A stretch of 64,000 bases of DNA from Bufo bufo (taxonomy: Eukaryota; Chordata; Amphibia; Anura; Bufonidae): contig NC_053392.1 in the NCBI RefSeq assembly GCF_905171765.1, positions 504,972,556 through 505,036,555 on the forward strand. Reading direction: 5' to 3'. Within the stretch, counting starts at the first letter, position 1. Each line of letters starts with the position of its first letter. Shown here in pieces: positions 1 to 10,646 of the stretch. Below the pieces are notes generated by a model. It was not told the origin of the DNA, did not search any database, and saw only the letters and a program-made list of their open reading frames with translations. A program made the translations under genes and the position numbers.

Positions 1-858
1 GAAGACATATCAAATAGAAATTAAACACCATGATGGAATTCTACTCCAAAACAAACAAGTGTGAAACCAACTTAAAATAATGTCATATTCTAGGTTCTTC
101 TCAGTCGTCACATTTTGCTTTGATTACTGCTTTGCACACTCTTGCATTCTCTTGATGAGCTTCAAGAGGTAGACCCCTGAAATGAGTTTTCACTTCACAG
201 GTGTGCCCTGTCAGGTTTCATAAGTGGGATTTCTTGCCTTATAATAGCGCGTTGGGACCATCCAGTTGCGTTGAGGATGACGTCAGGTGGATACACAGAT
301 GATAGTCCTACTGAATAGACTGTAGAATTTGTATCTATGGAAAGAAAAAAGAAGTAAAAGAAAAACGAGTGGCCAACATTACTAAGAAATGAAGGTCAGT
401 CAGTCAGCCGAAAAATTGGGAAAACTTTGAAAGTAAGGGCTATTTGACCATGAAGGAGAGTGATGGGGTGCTGCGCCAGATGACCTCGCCTCCACAGTCA
501 CCGGACCTGAACCCAATCGAGATGGTTTGGGGTGAGCTGGACCGCAGAGTGAAGGCAAAAGGGCCAATAAGTGCTAAGCATCTCTGGGAACTCCTTCAAG
601 ACTGTTGGAAGACCCTTTCGGGGGACTACCTCTTGAAGCTCATCAAGAGAATGCCAAGAGTGTGCAAAGCAGTAATCAAAGCAAAAGGTGGCTACTTTGA
701 AGAACCTAGAATGACATATTTTCAGTTGTTTCACACTTTTTTGTTATGTATATAATTACACATGTGTTAATTCATAGTTTTGATGCCTTCATAGTCATGA
801 AAATAAAGAAAACTATTTGAATGAGAAGGTGTGTCCAAACTTTTGGTCTGTACTGTAT
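1..858 (+). mobile_element. Internally deleted Tc1-like DNA transposon
   Basis: The first 240 bases are an imperfect reverse complement of about 620-770, so this copy has long inverted terminal repeats. The right end at 780-858 has the tip usual for this amphibian Tc1 group, including GTGTGTCCAAACTTTTGG, and is followed by a TA microsatellite. Between the arms, a short N-terminal stretch (about 388-432, reading like a Tc1 helix-turn-helix start) is joined directly to the transposase C-terminus, so the catalytic middle is missing. The left tip is cut by the window edge. The copy cannot move by itself. Superfamily is well supported; the family name is not determined. Confidence 0.85.
444..755 (+). 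pseudogene. Tc1 transposase C-terminal remnant
   Basis: The frame contains PPQSPDLNPIE followed by VWGELDRRVKAKG, the hallmark C-terminal DDE/D block of Tc1/mariner transposases, where the last catalytic acidic residue lies just after NPIE. Only about 100 residues remain against roughly 340 in a full Tc1 transposase. The DNA-binding domain and the first two catalytic aspartates are absent, so it is non-functional. The reading frame runs on into the right inverted repeat. Confidence 0.85.
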
Positions 859-1063
859 ATATATATAACCAAAGAGTAACAGCAGCACAGTGAAAAAAAG
901 TAGTTAGGGTGCAGAATCCTCTGGAAAGGTGGACAACCTTTCCTGTGGTATAGTATATCCAAAAAATAGGCCCCAGTGTGTTGGCTGAAACGTTGCCTGG
1001 GAATAAACGGGTCATCACCTTTTCCACAATTGGAGTGCTGCCTATTTTTTGGATATAATATAT
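859..1063. repeat. Spacer with a short inverted repeat
   Basis: The segment between the Tc1 element and the retrotransposon carries TATATCCAAAAAATAGG near 951-967 and its reverse complement CCTATTTTTTGGATATA near 1041-1057. The intervening stretch has an AATAAA near 999 and a GAAACGTTGCC motif that resembles 3' ends of Penelope or LINE copies. The element type is not established. Confidence 0.35.
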
Positions 1064-1172
1064 GTATTAAGGCAATTTGCCTGGATTTGTGGGAGGGGCT
1101 GTGGTCCGCCTCCAGCCTATTTAGGGCACTCCCCTTACCTGGCTCCTGCACAGTCTGAGGTCTGAGCTTTTG
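1064..1172 (+). repeat. Terminal repeat A1
   Basis: Left copy of the 109-bp A block, nearly identical to 6225-6333 (for example TGTGG against TGAGG inside the block). It marks the 5' end of the retrotransposon. Confidence 0.9.
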
Positions 1173-1344
1173 GAGAGAGGAAGTCGCTTGTGGAGTTTCT
1201 GGAGAGTTACCTGCGAGTCGCTGAATTTCTGGGAGTTTTTCGTTGCCACCAGTTTCTGGATTTGGAGCTTTTCGGTTCTATTTTTCCGGCTTCACTCGGT
1301 TCACTGTGGGTCACGTTTGCCCGTTAAACTGCGAGTCATCCATA

Positions 1345-2960
1345 CGGTACAGCCGGGGCCTCAATTCATTTCATTTCACCAAACGCTGCACCAATGTCAC
1401 TGTTTTCTCGTACAATTCACCAGTATTTCATTTCTGTCACGCCTTGTTCATGCACAAATTTGTCTACACCGTACCACTATTCCGGTCAACACCCCTGCGG
1501 CATGCAGGCAGTCGTTTCCCGGGCTAATCCCCCATTTCTGTTCATGTCATTTCACCAAAAGCTGCACAAGTCACCAGCATTTCATTTCTGTCATGTCTTG
1601 TTCATGCATAAATTTATCTACACCATACCGCCACTCCGGTCAACACCCCTGCGGCATGCAGGCAGTGGTTTTCTGGGCTCATCCCCCATTTCTGTTCATT
1701 CCATTCACCCCCCAATCATTCACATTCATGCCCCCCCCCCCTCCTCTTTTTCTTCATGTTGTAACGGCTGCCCAGCAGCTCACAGTAGCGGTGCGCACGG
1801 CACACACCCTCCCTCCATGACCGACATTGCTGGGCGCACCGCTGCGTCAGGCGTCCCCTCCCCACCGCCTCCGGCCTGTTCCACCGCTCCTCCTGCCGCG
1901 TGGTCGATGGCGGCCGGCCGCGTCCCGATGCCCGGTCTGCGCATGCGCGGCGATGCGTCAGCGCATGCGCGGTGTCCCGACGGCCGTCCAGCGGTGCGTC
2001 TGATGCGGGGAGCCGCCGTCGGGTGGTCCGGTTTCAGCCTGGCCGGTGGAGCTCCGGGTCGGGCGTTTTCCACAGCATGCCCCCACCTGCACAGTCAGCA
2101 CAGTCAGAGGGGCATCCAGCACTCCCCAAAAAATGACCCCTCCATATTAAATCACCCCAGCAGCCTCCCAACATAAACTGGAACCCCACCGCATATCACA
2201 TAAAAAAAAAAAAAAAAAAAAGTTGGAGCATTTCTGTTCAGCACGGGGCCTCACTGTTTTGTCCCCTGTACCATTTCATTTCACCAACGTTGCACTCATG
2301 TCACGGTTTCTCGCTTGCAAGTCACTTGCATTTTCATGTCTGTCATGCCTTTGGGTTATGCATAGGAATTTGACCACACAGTACCCCTACTCCAGCCACC
2401 AACCCTGCAACAGCAGCCAGGTCATTTCCGGTGCTTACCTCCCATTTCAGTTCTCATTTCATTATCACCCCACAATCACTCACATTCATGCCCCCCCCCC
2501 TTGTTTCATGTCCAAACAGCATGGCCAGAAGTGCTCACTTAACCTTCCGTAGCGCAGTCCACACTGCGCACACCCGCCCTCCATGGTCAGCATTGCTGGG
2601 CCGCACCGCTGCTTCAAGGCGCCCCCCCCACTGCCTCCGTTCCGCCGCTCCTCCTGCCGCGCGGCCGATGGCGGCCAGCCGCATCTCATTGTCTGATCTG
2701 CGCACGCGCGGCCGGGGTACTGCGCATGCGCGGCGGTATTGTCGGCGCGTGCGCAGTGTCCCAGCGGCCGTCCGACGGTGCGGCTGGTGCGGGGAGCCGC
2801 CGCCAGGTCTGTCCGGCCTCCTGGATGGCCGGCGGAGCTCTGGGTCGGGCGTTCTGCATCATGCCCCCACCTGCACAGTCAGCGCAGCCTGGGGGGCATC
2901 CAGCGTTGCCTCCAACAACCCCTCATGTTAAAATCACCCCAGCAGCTCCCCGAACATAAT
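1345..2960 (+). repeat. Diverged large tandem duplication in the retrotransposon leader
   Basis: The segment from about 1345 to 2175 is repeated with divergence from about 2235 to 2960. Both copies share, in order, the GGGGCCTCA start, a TTTCATTTCACCAA block, CACATTCATGCCCCCCCCCC, GC-rich GCGCATGCGCGG palindromes and an ATCACCCCAGCAGC end. The first copy is longer because of its inner 155-bp duplication. Short open frames here (up to about 260 codons) are by-products of GC-rich DNA. Confidence 0.75.
1425..1695 (+). repeat. Tandem duplication of about 155 bp in the leader
   Basis: Two successive copies each contain CATTTCTGTCA, TTCATGCA, CGGTCAACACCCCTGCGGCA and CCCCATTTCTGTTCAT, starting near 1427 and near 1583. 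They lie inside the larger leader duplication. Confidence 0.85.
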
Positions 2961-3819
2961 CAGGAACCCGCCACATTGCACCATGGTCAAAATAAAAGAG
3001 AAAAAAAAAAAATATATATAAGAGATTTACAGACACAGAAACCCGCCATATAGTACATGGCCACACGCTCCAAAAAACAAAAAAAAAAAATATAAACCCC
3101 AATACAGTCCGCACGTTCACACGTTCCGCAACATCATACGGCCACATCACGGGCCTCATTTCTCACACCATCCGCACAGGCATGGCATTCTCACAGGCTT
3201 ACGTTATGATCCTCTGGGGGTCATGCCAAAGGTTCAAACCACAGTCCACACTCGTCATACTACTTTCTGTCTACCCCCCCTTTTTTAGGCGGTCAAGCTT
3301 AAACATATTTGCGCTGCACGTTAGTCCAGTGAATTTTCTTGCTACCAGGTACGTACACCTGCTCATAAACGATGGTTCTCCTTACATTTCGGATGGTCCC
3401 GTTAGGGTCAGCGTGCTGGCTTTAGGGGCACTATAATCCCACTAGGTTACCCCCTTCTTGGCTTCGCCATCAGTTAGTGGTCCCGCGAGGCCAACACCCC
3501 GCCTCAAACGTTCAGAGGCAGCCGCCCATTGCGCCACTCGTTAGTAAGCCGCCTCGCGTGTTGCATAGAAAGGGCCTCACCTGTCACTCCCTTCCCCTAG
3601 TCCTGTCTTACAGTCACCGAGAGGCCAACACTCCTGCCACTACGACAAGTGGCCTCATTAACCCCTCGCGCCAACTCATAGATAGAGCCTCTCAAGCCGC
3701 TTGGCAATTAGCAGGGCCTCATCTATCACCATGCAAGTATAATTTTTCGCCGTCCGGCCTAGCTAGCTCGCCAGCACGATCCTGTGTTTCCCAAAGCTAA
3801 TCAACTGTTTTGTTTTACC

Positions 3820-5128
3820 ATGTCTCTGGAAGGGATAGAGAACTTCTCCCTACCTGGCACCCCTGCTAGATTCGTCACTGCTACCCAGGGAGACGATCTA
3901 GCCAGTCCAGCATCCATCAGATCCTGGACAATCCCGCGCATAACGACGGAGTTAAGGAGACGGCATGTTCCCTTCCCCGCCACGACGAGGAAAGCAGAGC
4001 TTTTCCGGCTGCTGCGCACGTCAACCGATAACGGGGAGGCAGGGGAAGGACCTAGCCAGTCCAGCACAGGGGATATACATGCCATGCTGTCCTCTCTAAT
4101 GACATCCATGTCTAAAGTCAACGCCAGGTTGGAGAGGCTGGAATCGGTCACCACGACCCTCTCCTTGGCAAGGCCACCACCGGCAGCGTCACCGGCGCCG
4201 GCCGGATTGCCAGTGATCACGCCGACCGTTAGCCTGGAGGACCAAGAAGTCAGCCCGGCGCACATACCGGAGGAGGAACCTGGGGTACCCATCGCCACCA
4301 AGAAGACAGAAGGGCCAGACACGGTCATCACCTTCCTGGGTATCCAGTTGGATTCAGCCTCAAGGCAAGCCAGTTTGCCATCCGGGAAGATCCAGGACAT
4401 TCTCGCCCACATAGACAACTACCTTCAACTCGGCACCTGCAACCGCAAAGAACTACAGTCCCTGCTGGGCTCCCTGAACTTTGCCATGCGCATCATACCT
4501 CAGGGTCGCTCATTTATATCACGGCTCCTGCACCTCTCCCCTTTTTCCTACACGACTCGCACAGGTTGTCCGTGGATGCCCACGCTGCGGCAGATCTGGG
4601 CATGTGGAGGAGATTTCTGTCCACCTGGAATGGCGGGAGCTTGTTTCTCCCTCAGCTGTCGGACTCTTCCCCCTCTATCTGGTCAGATGCGGCATCTACC
4701 ACAGGCTTCGCGGCCATTTTGGGAACGATTGGCTGTGGGGCAGCTGGCCTCCTGCTGTCCGGGATTTGGAAGGATTCTCCACTGCCTCAGCGCTTTTCGA
4801 GATCTACCCCATCGTGGCGGCTGCCGTGGCGTGGGGTCATTCTTGGGCAAACATGTCGGTCCGGTGCTATTCAGACAACCAGGCGACCTGCCAGATCATC
4901 AACAAAGATCGGTCCAAATCCCTCACAATCATGAGGTTTCTGCGGAGACTTACTTGGTTGGCCGCTTGCAATAATTTCTTCTTACATTGTTCCCATGTCC
5001 CGGGGGTGTGCAATACGGCAGCTGACAATCTGTCTCGCTTCAAATTTCAGGCATTTCATCAGGCTCTCCCATCAGCTACACCCACGGCCTCCATCACTCC
5101 ATCATTTCAACAGCTCATTCTGGATTAG
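3820..5128 (+). pseudogene. gag-like / RNase H pseudogene of the split-repeat retrotransposon
   Basis: An ATG in fair context (ACCATG, 3820) opens a frame with a gag-like N-terminus: about 150 residues, basic then proline/alanine rich, with a predicted helical part near residues 85-110. At about codon 160 it changes abruptly to the C-terminal part of a DIRS/Ngaro reverse transcriptase, with KTEGPD and then FLGIQLDS, followed by RKELQSLLGSLNFA. RNase H follows in two other frames: SDAASTTGFAAILG near 4680-4725, CYSDNQATCQII near 4866-4900 and NTAADNLSRF near 5013. At least two frameshifts are needed to read RNase H. The internal deletion plus frameshifts make it non-functional. Confidence 0.8.
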
Positions 5129-5136
5129 AAGTCATC

Positions 5137-6093
5137 ATGTGGCATAGCCCGACTTTGTCCCGCTTAGCACTGTCAGACAAAACACATAGAACATACAACA
5201 GAGCGTTCACACTATTCAACAGGTTCCTGATGGAACACAACATCACGCACCCCTTTTTGTCATGACGTCTCTTCTGGGGTTTGCTTCTTTCTGCCACCTT
5301 AAACTCAAAATGTCATACAACACCATCAAACTATATCTCACTGGCATTCAACATCATATACTAATCATACACCCCAATAACATCAGCTTCATGGCCTCGC
5401 ACCAGATCAAAACCATACTCAGAGGTATTCAGAAGTCGGAACCCGCACGTCCAGCCCAGAGGCTGCCCATAAACGATCATATCTTCAAAGCATTATCCGA
5501 CTTGCTGGACGCCACGCCTTTTGAAGCAGATATCAACTCCATTATCAAAACAGCAATTTACTTGGCCTTTTTACGGATTCCTGAGGCCCGGGGAATTCAC
5601 TACAACCTCCACGACCCAAACCTCACCTTGTCTTCTTGTCTCCCACTTGACGAAACACATGGATCATTACATCCTGTCCTTACCTCACTCCAAGAATAGT
5701 CAGCACTTACCCGTCAACATTTCATATTACCCCACACACAACAGATGGTGTCCAGTCAGGGTTCTGGATGCTTACAATCAGCGTCACAAGTTTCTACCCT
5801 CTCAACCGCTACTTTCGCTTCATGGTTCGGTACTCACCACCTTCATGACCCATGTCAGGTCATCCCTCACACAACTGGGCCTCAACGCTGCCAACTACTC
5901 GGGGCACTCCTTTCGCATTGGAGCCGCGTCCACGGCCTCCAGTGCCAACATCCCTACTCATGTCATCAAGGAATTTGGGGTGCTGGAAGTCATCCGCTTA
6001 CTCACGATACATTCCCAATCCAACACAAGAGTCAAGAGTGGCTTTCCAAAACATGTCGGGTTAAGCTATTCATGTATTAATTGGCTACAATAA
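5137..6093 (+). pseudogene. Tyrosine recombinase pseudogene of the split-repeat retrotransposon
   Basis: It begins at an ATG a few bases after the RNase H stop with a core-binding-like N-terminus (THRTYNRAFTLFNRFL). It continues in another frame with YNTIKLYLTGIQHHI and LPINDHIFKALSDLL. The catalytic end reads GHSFRIGAAST near 5897, the H-x-x-R part of the R-H-R-Y tetrad. The expected nucleophile tyrosine segment (SSAYSRYIPN) sits one frame away near 5990-6025. At least three frame changes and one in-frame stop show decay. Such recombinases integrate the circular cDNA without an integrase. Confidence 0.8.
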
Positions 6094-6110
6094 ACTGGTT
6101 TCCATTTTTG

Positions 6111-6224
6111 CCCTCTTCTTTCTCAGGCCTACCTCATCCTCTGTTTCGGCACACCACAACCGACTGCACTCATTCCCTGCTTTCCCAGGGCTCTTCACTG
6201 TACTACCGTAAGCGCCTTACACAA
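6111..6224 (+). repeat. Terminal repeat B1
   Basis: A 114-bp block starting CCCTCTTCTTTCTCAGGCC and ending CGCCTTACACAA. It is nearly identical to 6394-6507 and directly abuts A2 at 6225, as expected for split direct repeats. Confidence 0.9.
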
Positions 6225-6333
6225 GTATTAAGGCAATTTGCCTGGATTTGTGGGAGGGGCTGAGGTCCGCCTCCAGCCTATTTAGGGCACTCCCCTTACC
6301 TGGCTCCTGCACAGTCTGAGGTCTGAGCTTTTG
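6225..6333 (+). repeat. Terminal repeat A2
   Basis: Second copy of the A block seen at 1064-1172, joined to B1 on its left. About 60 unique bases separate it from B2. Confidence 0.9.
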
Positions 6334-6393
6334 ACCCTCCCACCACTCCACTCATTCACAACTCATTTCTTCCATATCTTTTCCTTGGGTAGG

Positions 6394-6503
6394 CCCTCTT
6401 CTTTCTCAGGCCTACCTCATCCTCGGTTTCGGCACACCACAACCGACTGCACTCATTCCCTGCTTTCCCAGGGCTCTTCACTGTACTACCGTAAGCGCCT
6501 TAC

Positions 6504-6507
<4 letters not shown>
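6394..6507 (+). repeat. Terminal repeat B2
   Basis: Second copy of the B block at 6111-6224. It ends the retrotransposon and is followed directly by a TA microsatellite. Confidence 0.9.

Positions 6508-6537
<30 letters not shown>
6508..6537. repeat. (TA)n microsatellite
   Basis: About 15 TA units lie between the retrotransposon end and the next Tc1 element. TA is the Tc1 target dinucleotide, which explains the insertion point. Confidence 0.95.
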
Positions 6538-6540
<3 letters not shown>

Positions 6541-6660
6541 TCACCTAAAGAATTTTTAGGAACACCATACTAATACGGTGTTGGACCCCCTTTTGCCTTC
6601 AGAACTGCCTTAATTCTACGTGGCATTGATTCAACAAGGTGCTGATAGCATTCTTTAGAA

Positions 6661-7544
6661 CAACAAAAGGGTATATAACATCCAATCCTATATCAACTGT
6701 AACACCAAACACGTGGTGCATCTTATTACATGTACAATTTGTTCCTTGTTGTATGTGGGCTGCACCACCACTCCTTTAAAAAATCGGATTCGCAGACACA
6801 TATCCGATGTGCCTCATTATAAGGACCGTAATGTCTCTGCAGTCAGCCTGCATTTTGCAGTTGCACATGCTGGTGATGTATCCCACTTACAGGTTAAGGG
6901 CATAGAAAGAGTTTTTCTACCGCCTAGGGGGGGAGATCACAGGAGGAAACTCCTTAACAGGGAAGCCTTCTGGATCTTCCAGCTAGAATCTCGCCAGCCC
7001 TGTGGGTTGAATAGACGTCATGATCTCATTCTACAATATTGATGTGTGACCATGTCATCTTTTCTACTACACATACGCTTTGCCATCAGTACTTTTGCTC
7101 TCTTTGTATCTGTATTTTTATTTAGCTTAATGATTGCTGTTTTAGTGACTTGATTTACTTGTATGTGAGTTTTTCCTTCTGCTGGTTTCTGCCATTGGTT
7201 AAAGAGGTTTTCTATTCTGTCATGTGCATGGGAACGCCCCCTTGGGTCTCCACCTCCCAGGTGATACCTATCAACCTGGGGTTAGTTTGTGTTACTTAAG
7301 AGGGAGCTCCCATTTTATATACATGTTTGTCATGAGGAAGGACCCACATTTCTTTGAGGTCTGAAATGCATTGACTGTTTCATGTACACCTGTATGGATT
7401 TTAATTCGCTGGAATAAAGTTTTTCATTTTTTCACCGAAGAGAGCCGGATTTTCTTCTCTTTTCTATTGCATATACCGCATCCAGGAGCGGCATCCGTGC
7501 ACCTCTGGTGATTCTACTATTGCAGGTGAGAGCTGCCTTACGTC
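6661..7544 (+). mobile_element. 5'-truncated Penelope-like retroelement with 10-bp target duplication
   Basis: The insertion is flanked by TTCTTTAGAA at 6651-6660 and again at 7545-7554, a 10-bp target site duplication inside the Tc1 element. The insert encodes only the GIY-YIG endonuclease end of a Penelope-like element plus its 3' untranslated part, with GGAATAAAG near 7411. The reverse transcriptase part is absent, as expected for 5' truncation during target-primed reverse transcription. Confidence 0.88.
6662..7042 (+). pseudogene. GIY-YIG endonuclease domain of a Penelope-like element (fragment)
   Basis: The frame enters from the truncation point and reads YINCNTKHVVHLITC, then LLYVGCTTTPLKNRIRRH, GIERVFLPPRGGDHRRKLL and NREAFWIFQL, ending at a TGA at 7040. 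YVG, the R-x3-H after it and the N-R-E-x-F/Y-W-I block are diagnostic of the Penelope GIY-YIG nuclease, which nicks the target DNA. The usual GIY appears degenerate (HLI at that position). About 125 residues survive with no internal stop, so the copy is fairly young, but without RT it is inactive. Confidence 0.85.
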
Positions 7545-8333
7545 TTCTTTAGAAATGTTGGCCCATATTGATAGGATAGCATCTTGCAGTTGATGGAGAT
7601 TTGAGGCATGCACATCCAGGGCACGAAGCTCCCGTTCCACCACATCCCAAAGATGCTCTATTGGGTTGAGATCTGGTGACTGTGGGGGCCATTTTAGTAC
7701 AGTGAACTCATTGTCCTGTTCAAGAAACCAATTTGAAATGATTCGAGCTTTGTGACATGGTGCATTATCCTGCTGGAAGTAGCCATCAGAGGATGGATAC
7801 ATGTTCTCATTCTGTTTACGCCAAATTCGGACTCTACCATTTGAATGTCTCAACAGAAATCGAGACTCATCAGACCAGGCAACATTTTTCCAGTCTTCAA
7901 CAGTCCAATTTTGGTGAGCTCATGCAAATTGTAGCCTCTTTTTCCTATTTGTAGTGGAGATGAGTGGTACCCGGTGGGGTCTTCTGCCGTTGTAGCCCAT
8001 CCGCCTCAAAGTTGTGCGTGTTGTGGCTTCACAAATGCTTTGCTGCATACCTCGGTTGTAACGAGTGGTTATTTTAGTCAACGTTGCTCTTCTATCAGCT
8101 TGAATCAGTCGGCCCATTCTCCTCTGACCTCTAGCATCCACAAGGCATTTTTGCCCACAGGACTGCCGCATACTGGATGTTTTTCCCTTTTCACACCATT
8201 CTTTGTAAACCCTAGAAATGGTTGTGCGTGAAAATCCCAGTAACTGAGCAGATTGTGAAATACTCAGACCGGCCTGTCTGGCACCAACAACCATGCCACG
8301 CTCAAAATTGCTTAAATCACCTTTCTTTCCCAT
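7464..8333 (-). pseudogene. Tc1-like transposase, deleted and carrying a nonsense codon
   Basis: Translation starts at 8333 with MGKKGDLSNFERGMVVGARQ. The paired helix-turn-helix domain follows (SISQSAQLLGFSRTTISRVYKEW) and then RRMGYNGRRPHRVPLIS. Near 7919 a TGA replaces what should be a tryptophan codon just before AHQNWTVEDW. DESRF carries the first catalytic D. The stretch with the central part is shortened. DNAPCHKARI and PPQSPDLNPIEHLWD carry the remaining catalytic residues. The C-terminus is broken by the Penelope insertion at 7544. Non-functional. Confidence 0.88.
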
Positions 8334-8479
8334 TCTGACATTGTTTGGAGTTCAGGAGATTGTCTTGACCAGGACCACACCCCTAAATGCATTGAAGCAA
8401 CTGCCATGTGATTGGTTGACTAGATAATTGCATTAATGAGAAATAGAACAGGTGTTCCTAATAATTCTTTAGGTGAGTG

Positions 8480-8643
8480 TATATACACATAAACCACTAA
8501 TTAAATGCAATATGAAAGGTAAGATTGTAATAGGGGGAAGGTAAGGGAGATCATGATGTTAGTGGTGTAAAATGATGATTTTACGTGAAAGACTCCCTTT
8601 AACCACTGAATAGACCAGCGATAAAATCTGCCTAAATAGCATA
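8480..8643. other. Unannotated spacer
   Basis: AT-rich sequence between the Tc1 element and the next repeat. No gene, long repeat or RNA structure was recognised. Confidence 0.5.
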
Positions 8644-9671
8644 TGTAACGAATCTCCTAGCATCCCGACCGGGTACCTCCGTCGATAGGTGCTCCTAGCG
8701 CTTCCCGAGGACTCCAAGCACTCCACTTGACACCGTACGCACTGCAGACCCCACGAACCGCCGAAGCTTGGTTGAGGTCTCACCCTGGACCTACAACAAG
8801 GCTCCAGGCTCCAGTGGGTGAACCTCTCCTAAAACCAGAGAGCAGGAACAGCTCTTACAAGAGCTAGTAGTAAAGCCAGGGGAGTATAGCAAATCTTCAG
8901 CGTATAGCAATCCCCCAGTGTTGATCAGTTACCCAAACACCAGCCTCAACATGATGAAGGATAAAACAGGCACAATACATCCCCACAATGCATCATGGTT
9001 TCCTTCTCTCTGCCCTGGAGACACCCGAGGAGTAATTCAATTATCTCTCAAGACAAAGGGAAATCGCCAATACACATGTGGGGACAACAGGACAGAAATC
9101 ACCATTTAAACATGCAATTTCACAACCCTTACAGTAAACAGACATTTAACATATCCCCAGATAGCTCAAGTCTGAGTGCATATTATTAGGTGAATGGCAC
9201 TCAGACTACACGAACACAATAAAATTAGCTATCTGGGTACCCTCAGATAACATAAAATCCAATTCCAAAGACAGATTTAAGCTGTGCGGCCGGTCTGTCT
9301 TCTCCTTTAAAGTTAGTATGGGCCATAATCCTGAGGCAAGAGGCTGGTAGCCAGGCCCCTCCGAAACCCAGTGGCGAGGTTGGTTTCGCCACAGCATATA
9401 AAAATCTAGTCAGCTCGCCACCTATCGGCAAGCGACTTTACCCCCTCCTTCTAGTAAAAAAGTGACCGTGACAACTAAATCAACAGGGAGGGAGGGCTTA
9501 TATACCCAACATAACACCATCCAATAACCCCTTATCTAATTTCCGAACTTTTGCTTGGTTTCCCTAAACGTCAATAACCCAGCCACAATACCCTATAGGG
9601 CACCTTCCTAACAAATCCTCTGTTACCTTATCCTACCTTATAACTTAGGCTAGTTTTACCCATCTGTAACA
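8644..9671. repeat. Unclassified interspersed repeat, possibly a solo LTR
   Basis: The segment begins TGTAACGAATC and ends CATCTGTAACA, so it has TG...CA-like termini about 1 kb apart. It contains no long open frame. The start and general texture match a dispersed amphibian repeat that I remember, but no target duplication was found and no second copy is in the window. The solo-LTR call is tentative. Confidence 0.3.
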
Positions 9672-9829
9672 CTGGTTTTGGCATGTTATTTAACACCAAA
9701 ATGAGGCAAATACACCATGTGGATAATCATAATCCCATGCAGATCCCTCCATATAGGAATTTCTTGATCTTTACCTTTGTTATGATTTATGAGTTGTTTG
9801 TCTAAATTCTTAACATTCTGTGATTACAG

Positions 9830-10081
9830 GGGTTCCCGTTACATCGGTCCGACCCCGAACGGATCTTAACGTGGTGGAGGTCTCAACGGATGAGGAGGAG
9901 TCGAAGGAGCAGGTGGAGGGAGGGCAGCCCGGACCCTCCAATATTGTAGCGGCCCCTCCCCCACCTTATGTGGGCGAAATGTCGGAGGTAGAGGCAGAGC
10001 AGCCCAGACCCTCCCAGCCACGGAATTCCCTTCCCCCACCTCCACAAGAGGAGGAGGATGTCTACACCCCTCACCAGGAGG
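9830..10081 (+). CDS. Exon of a candidate Harbinger-type accessory (Myb-like) protein
   Basis: A good acceptor (GTGATTACAG, AG at 9828-9829) precedes a frame encoding a low-complexity acidic and proline-rich linker: VEVSTDEEESKEQ, then two PGPSN / PRPSQP style blocks and PPPPQEEEDVYTP. The exon ends CACCAGGAGG before GTAAAT at 10082. Joined to 10647 the frame stays open. No upstream exon with a DNA-binding domain was found in the window, so the gene is partial. An intervening proline-rich linker is typical of Myb/SANT-like proteins encoded by PIF/Harbinger transposons, but this is inference. Confidence 0.5.
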
Positions 10082-10646
10082 GTAAATATGTGCACACATC
10101 ACTATAATTTGGTATACATAACATATTCACAAACATCCCACGATCCCCCACCACCCTGCATCTCCGGAGCTGCAATGCACATGTGTAGGAGTCCTAACAA
10201 TAGCAGCCTTTAGTTAACATGTCTGCCTGTTTAGCTGAGCAGCCTTTGCACCCCAGTTCCCAAGCGATTTATGCCTGGGGGCCGGATGTTTGTTAGTCCG
10301 TAATAGTACGTCCCTGTGCGTCAAGTCACGTCCCGCTGCAGCGTACTATTATCGGGCAGTTGTGAATTGTTTAAAAGTGCCAACAATGAGGGGTCAACAG
10401 AAACTACAGTACTAGAAAACTGCACCCTAAAAACTCTGTAAACTACCTAAAAAATATTAATTAACCAAAGAAATAACATTATACTCTATCTGACCTATCA
10501 CTAAGCAAACAATACTATAATTAACATAAAGATCCATAACTACTGAATTTAGATGTAAATCTGCAGTTTTTAAACACATACTCCACACAATGCACTAATT
10601 GTCTTGTAACATGAATCGCAATATTATTATTTTTTTTTACAAACAG

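Larger units (their letters stand above)
1064..6507 (+). mobile_element. Tyrosine-recombinase retrotransposon with split direct repeats (Ngaro/PAT-like), RT core deleted
   Basis: A 109-bp block A occurs at 1064-1172 and again at 6225-6333. A 114-bp block B occurs at 6111-6224 and again at 6394-6507. The order A1 - internal - B1 A2 - B2 is the split-direct-repeat layout of Ngaro/PAT-type elements, which replicate through reverse transcription and integrate with a tyrosine recombinase. Inside are a gag-like N-terminus, RNase H remains and a tyrosine recombinase remnant. The reverse transcriptase fingers and palm, including the YxDD box, are missing, because gag-like sequence runs straight into the RT C-terminus near 4290. 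The 5' leader (1180-3780) is long, GC-rich and internally duplicated. Several frame breaks make this copy dead. Confidence 0.85.
6538..8479 (-). mobile_element. Tc1-like transposon interrupted by a Penelope-like element
   Basis: The terminal inverted repeats begin CACTCACCTAAAGAAT at 6538 and end ATTCTTTAGGTGAGTG at 8479, both inside TA-rich DNA. The transposase is on the minus strand (start 8333). A second element sits at 6661-7544 and separates the transposase C-terminus from the left terminal repeat. Removing it joins 6660 to 7555 and restores a continuous Tc1 3' region. Confidence 0.9.

Noticed and set aside
1394..2176. 260-codon open frame in the retrotransposon leader
   Set aside because: Proline/serine/histidine-rich translation of the duplicated GC-rich leader. 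The parallel copy does not preserve the frame.
3801..4418. 205-codon minus-strand frame opposite the gag/RNase H pseudogene
   Set aside because: It is the antisense shadow of the retrotransposon frame, with no recognisable domain.
8644..9671. Firm call of a solo LTR
   Set aside because: TG...CA-like ends are present but there is no target duplication, no second copy and no internal region, so it is left as unclassified.
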